64,000 nt of DNA from Drechmeria coniospora (taxonomy: Eukaryota > Ascomycota > Sordariomycetes > Hypocreales > Ophiocordycipitaceae): positions 2,938,027 through 3,002,026 of the forward strand of contig NC_054390.1 in assembly GCF_001625195.1 (NCBI RefSeq). Reading direction: 5' to 3'. The notes under the pieces were generated by a model. The model saw only the letters and a list, made by a program, of their open reading frames with translations. It made no database searches and had not been told where the DNA came from. Each line of letters begins with the position of its first letter. The stretch's first letter is position 1. Shown here piece after piece: positions 23,790 through 35,400 of this stretch. The translations under genes were made by a program, and so were the position numbers.

Positions 23790-26230
23790 CTTAACGACGT
23801 CCTTGTGGGATGGCAAGAGTTTAAAAGGGAAAGATGGAGAAAAAGCGTTGTAGTGTCGGTACGTAGGGAGGAGGGATAGTGTATAGGGAGGAAGAGACAA
23901 CGATACGGATAAATGGGAAAATGAAAAGGAGCGTATTGCGTCCAGCTGTACTGAAGGATGTTGTCGGACCCCGTGTAGTTGACGACAAACGAACAAGGGT
24001 GGGAAGAAGAAGACATGATCTTGATCCTCTTTAGACAAGAATTTATCATTTGATATCTAATAAACTGCATATCAACATTCTCTCAATAGGCACCTTTGTC
24101 TGGTGCCAGGGATGGCTTCTTATCTGCCGCAATTGCAGTACTATCTTCGTTAGTCTATGGGTTCGTTACAGGAGCCTTCGACTTCCATAACGTGGTAGAT
24201 CTCTGAATGTGAATTGGTCGTTAGTTTCCTCAAGATACTTCGATCAAGAAATGCGTAAGCTTGTACGAGAGGGTGGGAAGACTCCCGCGATAGTACGCTG
24301 TTGCATCTTCCCGGAGTGCAGTTTGCGTAGGGACGCGTACCGGGCTCGTAACTGTTACGACAGTCTGCTGGGTATTCTCATTACCAACTGCACTAAAAAT
24401 TCAACCATCGTCGGATGGGTTGGAACTAGGTCTATCGATATTCTTCCTTAATCTTCTTGTTGCTAACCACTAGGTGTCTACAGGGCCTGCTTGAAAAGGC
24501 AAGAAAGCCGACGTCGTTACGTAACTAACTACCAGGACTTGAACCCCGTTGCTATCACCGTGCAGTTTTGGAGACAGTCTCGAGGCACTGTAATGATTGT
24601 GCATTGACTAACGAACAGTAACCGGTCCCGTAGTGCTACGAATCGTCCGCTCGTCCGGCGGCTCTTGTCGTTCCGTTCTGTGGCCCTGCGAGTCACTCCT
24701 CTTTCGTCCGCGGCGCCACGCATCCGTCGCGTCATGTCAACTGGTACTGTGCATTGTCGATATTGTCGTCGGTTATTGTGTCTTCCACTGTACTGTAGAA
24801 GTGTAGTTTGATGCGCGCAGTCTGGGGCTGCGGCAGCTGTCCTGCGGCTGCGCACGTGATGGTTCCATCACAGTTACAGGCACTTTGGCGCGATGTAATC
24901 TCCATCTCCAATATATATAATTTGTTTCCTCCGTGCGAAATAATCACTCTGTCCTCTCTAGCCCTGTAGGTTATACTTGGAGCAACATTGAGGGAAATTT
25001 TCTTTCCATTTGTATGAAGGCGCTATATACCCCAGTGGTAGAATTGATTCAAGCTTGAAGCCCGACTAAGTCAGTCGCATCGAATCGCCACAGAGGTCGT
25101 TCGACTGGTATAAACCATGCCTTATCGATCGGAGACTGGTCCACCGTATACTATTGAACCAGCCAAGGAAGCCAAGGAAGTTCAGATGGTGTACGGAGTA
25201 ACCTACTCCGTATTACTCCATACTTCTACTAACTACCAGTAGTGCTTCGTACTAGATAGAATCCTATACCGATACGGGATGTTACAGTGGGGAGGACAAC
25301 AGTTGCGGCCCAATTTTAATCACGACATGCACAAACACGTCACCTCCATCACAACCTTCAACCTTCAACTCGAACCCTACGCTATTCAAGCCGGAACCAA
25401 ACTAACACTGGGGCCCTCATAAGAATACGAAAATGAAAACCCTTTGTGATTCAAAATTTTCAACATGTACTGCAGCGATAAAAGAAGAAACATCCCCTCT
25501 AGCAGTACGCGGTATCATTCGGCGCTACCGTACACATTCCAGCACAAAACTCGTTATCACGATCTGCAAGACCTTGATGCGTCACTCATACGCATAAAAT
25601 ATATATTTGTCGATGCATCCAGAATAGGCCTCTTATTTCCAACAAGCATCTTCTTCAGGAATGCAATATTGGGTGTTCTATCCGGACATTGCATCAGTGT
25701 CTTTACTCAACTCCATATAAATTGGGTACTCGTATACCGAACCCGATCCAGTGAAACCTTGTTTTGGACCAAGGTACGGAGTTGGTGTAGATGCATTAAG
25801 TTAGTATGGACTGTTTAATTTTTGGTGCCAACCTTATAACACCCGTTCCGTAGCTACAAGTACAGTGCCTTCGACCTCCTATGTTATATTCTTTGCTGTA
25901 TTACCTTCTTGGACGGAGCATAGCGCCACGTGCTGGACGCAAAGGCATTTCTATTGCGAGGGAATTTCTTATGCATTAATGCAGTAAAAATTCTGAACTT
26001 CTGTAAGAAGTACGTAGAGTCGTAGTATCAATTAATGATTCAACCCCCCTTACGATACTCGAATAAATGCCTGAACCATAAAACTGGGAAGCAGAACAAA
26101 GTTGGCGCCAAAAGGAGATTTGGCTAGTCCATCGCCACTTGCACGCTTGCACAAAAGCCAGTTTGGTATTGGGACACGTATATAGTTACTGGAAAGCAAG
26201 CAGTAGGAGGGTTTTGCACTAATACGCATT
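23790..26230. other. Region between the chitinase relic and the microexon gene
   Basis: No gene recognised. 24600-24900 is a GC-richer pocket with short frames but no domain. 25190-25215 holds GTACGGAGTA and TACTCCGTA palindromic words. 25440-26230 is AT-rich and unassigned. Confidence 0.4.
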
Positions 26231-26254
26231 TCAAGGCTAGCCCGATCTTAGCTC

Positions 26255-26393
26255 TTAATGGATTATAAGATTCCAGTGACCTACTGCCATCTCATTCTTC
26301 TTGTCTCCCGCGTTAATTTTGTTTTGCTATAGATTTCCCCCTTCCATTTACTGATATTTCTGCATTTATTTCTCGGCAATTCTTATCGCCAGG
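26255..26393 (+). promoter_or_regulatory. Putative promoter/5' leader of the microexon gene
   Basis: A TATA-like GATTATAAGATT lies at about 26261-26272. It is followed by a pyrimidine-rich tract (CTCATTCTTCTTGTCTCCC, then TTTCCCCCTTCCATTT), the usual composition just upstream of fungal start codons. The ATG at 26394 has the context CCAGGATGAAG. Placement is inferred from composition only. Confidence 0.4.
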
Positions 26394-26489
26394 ATGAAGC
26401 CCTTCGCTTTGTTAGTGGGGCTACTTGCTGGTCAAGCAATCGCATTTGGAACAGAAGATGTCAACAAGATCTCCGAGTTATTCCCTCGC
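26394..26489 (+). other. Exon 1 of the microexon gene: signal peptide
   Basis: Thirty-two codons, phase 0, ending TTCCCTCGC before donor GTAAGT at 26490. A hydrophobic core (FALLVGLLAGQAIA) follows one Lys, with a likely cleavage after AIA-FG. This is the only exon long enough for ordinary gene finders in the first 8.5 kb of the gene. Confidence 0.85.
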
Positions 26490-29400
26490 GTAAGTTCAAT
26501 AACGCAATTCGGGTATGACTTATTCTTATGCATACGGCCACTATAGAATGTAAGATCCAGCCGGTAACTGGCATTTTCTCGGATTTGGCTAATACGATTG
26601 GAAAACATAGCGCGTGAGTTCCTGCTTTTGTCTTTAATTGAAGCCAATTGATTACAGCAATGGCCCTAAGACGCACAAACTCTAGCTTGTCAGTTTCTAC
26701 CAACGTCCCAGCAACGAATAAGCTCCACGGCAGCATAATAATATATAGCAACTTTAGCTGGTTAGCTCTTCCTGAACTCGTATATTATGTGGTAATTCAG
26801 CTATATTCTAATACGTTTCCTATACTAGAGAGTATGTTCGTCCTATTCATGTACGAGAAAATTATTTGCAGTGGTATTCTAAAGCATCTGACACCTAAAG
26901 ACCGTATGCGTGAATACTAAATACAGATCTATCTAAAATATCAAGATGGTAACCACGCCAGTAACTTCAGGCCGTAAGTCCTGTATCGAAACGCAACAGC
27001 ATTTGTTTTTGTAAATCACTAATACAGCAGGCCACTCTAGGCGGTAGGTACTAGTATAGACTGTATAGTTCAATGTCGCCAGTAAACCTCTAATACAGCG
27101 ATCAACCCTATAGAAAGTATACAACTCCACATGATTCATCTGTAGCAATATGCTGGCAGTAATCTAATGCATCAGGCAACTCAAGCTCGTAAGTTTAAGC
27201 CAAGAACTACTAAAAGGTTTCAATATCTAAATACTAATACTTCTGGAAAACAATAGTTAGTAGGTTACACCTATATCTATAAGTAGAAGAAAGATACTAA
27301 TATGGCATATTAATCTAGCTGGTAGGTGTTAGTCTCGACCAGCAAACAAATCTCTAGAGTACTCATACGGCTACCAATATTAGAAAGTATGCTCTATGCA
27401 ACGATATCCGACACGAGACTACGGAGAAAGTAGTCTAATATAGCTGCTATTTCCAGACAGTAAGTTAGAGCCAGTAAAAGGAGGTCTGTTCATCAAATAT
27501 AGCAAGATGCTAAATCCACTGTAACTTTTAGACCGTAAGTTCCTTCACCTCACCTATCATAAATTCATCTAGTAACATACTATTACGGTTGCGTATAACA
27601 GAAAGTATGCTTCTTGCAATGATCAATTATGTTCATATGGGGATAATAATATCATGTTACAGAACGTAAGCGGCAGTATATAATATAGACATATGACAAT
27701 AGTGTAACTAGTACTAGGTCGTACGTCAAAACATAAAGCTAGGAACGGTGGTAGCGTGCTAATAAAGAGTCCAATACTAGGATGTATGATCCCTGCTAGG
27801 ATAAGCATTTGCTGGTAATATTCTAAAGTTACTAGCATCTCAAGATTGTACGTTCGAGATATTCGCAGCATTTTTATAGCGCGATACTTATAAGGCTGGT
27901 ACTATTAGTTAGTAAGTTCCGGAATCTGATATTCAAAAAGCTGATTAGGATACTAATTGGATTTTTAACGCTAGAAAGTATGTAATGACGAACGATTTTC
28001 GGCTACTAGTACCAGTCTCTAATACAGCTAGCAACTCTAGCCGGCAAGTTAAAACCAATGAATACGGCAAATCAACATGCTAATATCGCTGTTAACGATT
28101 AGATGGTAAGTATTTGCTCGTAATATATATACGTCGTTTCTATTTATCGTCTAATACAACTACTATTAACTAGAATGTAAATATCCTATTGGAATATTTT
28201 AATTCCAGTGCTAATATAGCTAGTAGAAAGTACGAAATGTGCAATAGTGATTTTATTAGTGATAAGTTACTAAGCTGCTTTGCAAATTTAGATCGTAAGT
28301 TTGAAATACCAATATCCGATCATCGAACTTATCTCGTTCGTACTAAATTGACTGTGAAATTAAATATAGCACGTAAGATCCTATAATAATCTAGAAAATC
28401 TAGTGAGGTGCTGATATGGATGGATCTCTAGGGTGTATATTTGTTCCGTCTTATCTGCAATACATAATGATACTAATTTGGGACTGTTAAGGTTGTAAGT
28501 TGGTTAAATTTCCTAGGGATAGGGCAAATGACCCGTAAGGCGTGTTCGTGGCTGAAAACTATAGGCTGTAAGTTTGGTTATTAATAGCACTACCTATAAG
28601 TAACGAAATGCTAATACTGGACGAAAATTTTAGACTGTACGTTCCTTGCCACTAAATAACAAATGATACGACTGTTAAAATGCTGAGTTGATAAACCAAA
28701 AAGGCCGTAAGTTCCTAATTTTTTCTACTCAACAGTCCGGGTGCTAGTGTGGAACTAATACAGCTGTCTTGAATAGTATGTAAGCTCCAGAGTATAATAT
28801 ATGAGCGTTGCTTTTAGTAGTAACCAGTTAAATGGTTACAATAGGCCGTAGGCACTTACCGGAAAAAGTATAAAACAGTTCGCTACTAATATCAAATATA
28901 GGTAGTAAGCTGCTAGTTATATCTATAATTTTGATTTCTAGCCATTTGCTGATCTAGCTTGGTAACTTGAGAAAGTAAGTAACTTACCGTAATGATAATT
29001 ATTTAGGTTACTTAAAGTACGCTGACTTCACATTAATTATAGAATGTAAGTTCTTCCTAGGTGGCAACAAGAACTGTGACTCGGCTTGGTAATAAAGTTG
29101 GAATATCTAGGAAGTATGCGCTCTATTAAGACCACAAGAGCATAATTACTAGAAGAATACAATGCTAAAATGAATCTAGGTGGTACATTTACCCAATACA
29201 GTATGTTAGGAGTCTATTTGCTGAAAATTTGACCCGAAATACTAGTTCGTAAGTTGGAAATAGAAATTTTAACATTGATGACTCTACTATTAATTCATTC
29301 ATTTAGTCCGTGAGTCCCTACATATTACCGACATATACTATATTTACGAGCAAGAATCGATAATCGCCTCAATAGAAAGTATCACACGCCGCCCCCCTCC

Positions 29401-32400
29401 CCCCTCTACCCTACTACCACTCTAGGAATACTAAAGTAGCTGGCAAATCAAGAGCGTAAGAGCTTCCTATACTAAAGGATTATCTCATAAATCATGTTAT
29501 TGATGTCCAGTTAAACCTTAGTTCGTATGTTCTTATCTAATATAAAGGGTTATTTGGTTTCTTTCTTGTACTGACGGTAATGAAAACCAGAAAGTATGCT
29601 CTTGCTTGTTCTAATAAATGACCAAGATGCATACTTATATATTACCTTAGTTGGTTCGTTGCTCGTTATATACGCTATAGGGTTGTATTCCTGCCAGATG
29701 CTAATGCAACTAGCGAATTTAGCCTGTGAGTTAATCCATAAGTTATGAGCTGTTCGTCACGAGCAATGTTGCTAATATGGCTTATAGGTTGTATGTTTTA
29801 CTCTTTTTAGTTTTGGTAATTATGATTGCATAGTATGCTAACCTGGCTTATTATTAGGAGGTTTTATTTTCCCATAACATCAAAAATTCCTTCCAATTGT
29901 ATTACGAGTCTAATACGCCTGGTAACTAGGATGTATTTTCTTACTATAGCAACCGATATTGTTACCAATATGCTAAAATATATCGATTTAGAAAGTAAGT
30001 GACTCCTAGCAACTCATACCAAATCGTATTGCTGGTTATAACCTGATGTCTCAATTGTAGAAAGTATATCGCACCTCGTATCTAAATAGTTTTATTGCTA
30101 GCAAGTTACTGATATAGGCAACGCATTTAGCTTGTTAGTGCCCACCTGTATAAGAAATAACTTTATTTGCAATCTTTCGCTAAGTTGACCGGTATTTAGC
30201 TTGTACGTTGCTTACATGTACTTCAAACGCTTGCCATTATTGTTTGTATACTAATAGGGCTGGTAACTAGGGAGTACGATTTCAATCAGCTACAATAAAC
30301 TGCATTGCTAGTATTGTATGCTAAAGTAATGCAAAAATAGATCGTACGTAATTATATTTTACTTAACTTATAATATCTCTACTGTATGGATGCTGACATT
30401 CTGATATTTAGGGCGTATGTTTTAATATACTACTAACAGTGACTTGGATTACTAATAAGACTTAAATCTAGAGAGTACGTTTTTATGTAATAAATATTGA
30501 CTCTGCTAACTACACAATGCTAATACTCCTGATATATTTAGACTGTGAGTTATATATCATATTATGAACGATATTTACTACTTGATGATTTAGTACTGAT
30601 GCCTATACGTAGTATGTTAGTTAATATGGAAAAATTGCTACCCTAACCTTTAGGAACGTTTTGTATAACTCAGATTCATAGGGTGTATGTTCGTACTATT
30701 GAAAGCCTTGTTAAGAAGATCATAAATCATCTCATTACCGCAGTCCGTATGTTATACCTATTACTAGCATCCATTAGTAGCATTATACTAAAGCGATACC
30801 AATTGCAGATCGTAGGTTAATTCTGTAAAACACACTATTCTCTTTCGAAATTTAAGAAATGTATTACACTAGGGTGTAAGATATTGTCTCTTATGGCGTA
30901 TTTTTATTTGGTACATACTAATGCAGTTGTCGTCAATAGTGGGTGAGTTTTGATGGTCTATTGCAAAGCCTAAATTGAATACTACTCATATGCTTCATTT
31001 TTAGCCAGTATGTTACTATTAGCCAGCAAAGTACAAGGAGTATACTCAAAATCCTCCAGGGTGTATGTATTTTTCTTGGTAACAGTTTGCTATTCAGACA
31101 CTAACCCAATGTGAATCGTAGCATGTACGCCTGTTAATAAAACTTCATAATGCATCTTTGTATTGCATGATTAATACGATTTATAACTATAGAAAGTAAG
31201 ACAATGATTCAAACAGCAAACTATGTTTCAGAAATTCTAATGAAGTTAAAATACTTAGGCCGTATGTTCTAAAACCGGAACTACAGTAATAACCTTGAAT
31301 ACTTATACGTTTGGAAATCATAGAACGTAATTTCCAATATTATAACATTTAGGTTTTAATGTTCCTGTATAACTTACATATATTAGGAGGTTAGGTATTA
31401 CCCATTGTAAAGCTATATAACTTATTGATTTTGTTAATATGGTTGGCAGCTATAGTCTGTTAGTTTCCATATTATCTACAAGTTCACACTAGCATACCCT
31501 AAATACTTGCCATATTAGTGGGTAAGTTCTATAGGTAGTTATGTGCTCTAAATATATTTGTATACTAATATAGCTGGCGACCAGTTTGTAAGTACATTCT
31601 AGCCAGTATTAGACATTTCGTTATTGCGAAATGATATGGTAACGAGATTATGCAGTTTGTACGTCAAGATTATCTATAAATAACGGACTTCAAAATATAG
31701 ACATGAAGCTAAAACAAGTATACTTTAAGATCGTAAGTCCCAAGCTTTTACAACGGGAATACTACTTCCGCTTAATAATAAATAGAACGTGCGATAATAC
31801 CCGATACTTGAGAATATACTTTTTAGTAAAATGATACTAAGTTAGGGAGTAAATGTAGAAGGCAAGTATTGAATAATGCCTTTAACTTTTTGAAACAAAT
31901 TTTGTATGGAATTACTAATATTGCTACTAACTATAGCCTGTAAGGTCTATCTCAAATTTAACAAGTTATCCAAATTCCCTACCGTATAATAATTAATAAA
32001 TGATTAGATGGTGAGTACTTCGCTAAGATAGTGACTACCTACTCAATTGGCAAAATACAAAGTCGTAATATAATATAGATGGTAAGATCTAAACTGTTGA
32101 GGAAAATGTTAAGAAGACTGTAGGATAATTATTTCTATCAAATATAGCTAGTATGTCCCCGCTCATTATGTATGATTGGAGATAATATTTTATTGCTAAT
32201 GTGATTCTAGTGGGCAAGTTATATTTATTCTTGTTGACTCTTGTCTAGTTTTAACTCGACTTTTGCTTCTAGGATGTATGATTACGAAGTTTGTCGTATT
32301 ACTACTATGCATGCTAATACTTTAGTATTGATAGTGTGTAGGTTTCCTCTGACGGCTAGCAGAAAGTTGGGTCAACTTGCAGGGTACTAATATAGCAGAG

Positions 32401-35400
32401 ATTGATAGCATGTATGTTCAATCCTATGAGAAAGAGGAGAATGGGCTCTCGTTACTGATACGTCCGGTATTTGTAGAACGTAAGTACTTACAATAACGTG
32501 CAGGAATATTAGTACTATTATTAATAGCGTAAAAATCTAGAATGTAAGCTTTATACGGAACAGATTCAAATTATTAGAAATTTACATGCTAATACTAGTG
32601 TAAAATTATAGCCGGTAAGCCCATACGTATATTTTTATTTGTATTATCCTTGTGCTATTTTAATATGAACGGAATGTTTAGGATGAAATTGTACGCTCTA
32701 TACTCCCTGCACATAACAAAGCAGAGCCATACTGAATGTCTCTATTCTAGTTCGTAAGTTGGTCGTATAAATATCCAATTGTAAAGTATATATACGACAG
32801 CAACTAATACTATAAAAAAGTATGTACGCTTTAGGCCACGAAACTTTAGTGACTGAATATATAATAAGTAACGGATATGACAACTACTTTAGGTTGTAAG
32901 TTTAACTATATAGCCCTTATATTACAATCGACGTTTCTTTTAACTGGCAACTCTAGGCTGTAGGTTATACTTGTAGTTAATTACTGTGTTTTGCTAAAAT
33001 TGCCGGTAACTTTAGTGCGTGGGTTCTTCTCTGCGAAGGTTAAGTAAACTACCAGTCGGAAGTTAATATGATTATCGACTAGATGGTAAGTATTGGGTTT
33101 AACTCTATAGGGGTAGTAAAGGTTTTGCTCAAAACTCTGAAATCTCTAGCGGGTAAAGTTTTGCAGTAAAAAAGTATTACTGAGTATCTACAAGCTGCTG
33201 ATGTACATACGACATCTAGTGCGTAAGTATTTCAGCAGAAATTATTTGGAACTACTTGCTAAAATATATTCATCAGAATGTAAGACTTTAATTATAGTCC
33301 GAAAGGTATTATTCCTGGCTCTGGGCTAATGATGGCAAACAAGGCGGTAAGTATATTCTTGGTCAGCCTTCAAAGTAATAATAATTCTAATAGCGAGGCT
33401 ATATACATCTAGCTTGTACGTTACTTCCTATAGCGAAGTAAAAGTCATGGTACTTGGAAGTATTGATAAGCTGTATCATTAGGAGGTAACTTCAACTATA
33501 TATTGTGAGCAGTTATGATTTTTTAGCATGCTAATTCGTTACAACTTTAGTTTGTACGTTTATATGCTAAAGAGTGTATACGTTAAATATTTCATAGCAA
33601 TTATCTTAACCAATGCGAAACATATAGCAAGTAAGCTGTCCAAAACATTTAATTTACATTGATAAAAAGAAAACCGATATACTAATAATGCATATAACTT
33701 AGTTCGTAAGTTCTGGCTTTGTAAAACAAGGCGATTATCTTATATAATTCAGGACGTAAGTTTATACCATGCCTGTAACTGTGTATAGGTGCAATGATGG
33801 CTGATATGTATAGCACGTATGTTTATCCTTGCACTAATGTCTACCGTTATTGAAGTTTGCTAATGCACATATGAAGGGCGTAAGAATTTTGCCCCGATTC
33901 TCGAGAATTTCAGCAATATTCTAATACGCCTGGCTACTTTAGGCGGTATGTTATTTTGAAAGCTTGGGACCGATCCAATTACTAAAATTTATCTAATGCG
34001 GCTGTAAACTCAAGAACGTAGGCTTTTCCTAGTTTCGAAGGAATGTTATTGATAGGGAAATCTAAGCCATTGTACTTCAGCTAGTAAGTACTCAGCCTAG
34101 ACATTTCTAAATTAAAGTGTTACATTGGCTTACAATTGGAAACCACTAGTGTGTGAGTTTGAGAGGATTAGTCTAGGAAGTATTGGAGATACTAACGTAG
34201 TATTAGCTTGTACGTTGATGGAATATTAATACGGAGCCAGCAATCTACTGCGAGATGCTAATGACATGAACTGTAGAAGGTAACTCATACGAATTCGGAG
34301 CCAAACATCCATTATTAGATACTAATGTATATGAACTGTAGAATGTAAACATCCCAAATAATAGATGAACGTAGTATAACTGGCAGCACTCTGTTACAGT
34401 CTGCTAATTGCATTGATAACAATAGTCGGTAAGTCTGTCCTACCTTAGCAAATAGAGTAACGTAATCTTTATAGTTGGGGTATACTAATAGAAATGGGCA
34501 CTATAGGAGGTAATTTCTGACTAATTATATGTAAGGATAGAGCTTGTTGCGCTAATTATTTGGCTATCTAGTTTGATGTAGGTTGGAACCTATCCAATAA
34601 ATAAAATCAAAAACTACTAGTATACTAATCTAATATGTTGTGCTATGATAGCCTAGGGTATGTTCTAAGTTCTTCCGTATAGTTATTAATGACTTGAATC
34701 GTAGCCATGTACTGACTTATGTCTCCATACTAGATAGTAAGTTTAAATTATTTTTCATTTCAAGTCAGAGTTTTGTCGGTATTCTAATACATTAGACGAT
34801 ACTAGGACGTGGGTTGTAACCTGACTACTAAAGCGGTGGTTATATGTTAAATTGTTCCAGATCGTACCTAGCGTGAGTTAATCTTACGAATAATTGTTCA
34901 AGAAGCATTCTGATATATTTCGCTATGGGCGGTGCGTTTCTACTTTCTCATTAATGTTTGTAAATTAGTGTTATTCTATTGCTGATATAGTTGATATTAT
35001 AGGACGTAAGTGCCTTCCATGACCGAGTAGTTTAAGCTTGGTCTGATTGTAATCCTACCGGCCGTTATAGAAGTTGGAAATTGTTCCATTGGACCAATTG
35101 CTGGAATTAGTGCGTTCAATCTAATGAATAAGATGGCTTTTTGTTTTAGTTGCAGAACTCATTCGGCTAAACTTATACTTAGTGGCAGCAAGTAAGTTTT
35201 AACCATTCGCAATGTATGAAATAGAACCTATTCACTAATACACCGGGCGTATTTAGAAGGTAAGGCCTTCTGGCACCTTTGGTGGAGTCGCACTATTATT
35301 ATAGGAGTTTACATATGCAATTGCAATAGAAACAAAGTCTCGAGGTAGGTTCTGGAATGAAAAAGGCAACATTACTATGCATATTACGCTCATGCCATAC

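Noticed and set aside
26946..26973. Extra one-codon exon (ATG at 26946) before the GCC exon at 26971
   Set aside because: It would leave an intron of only 22 nt, far below every other intron in the array.
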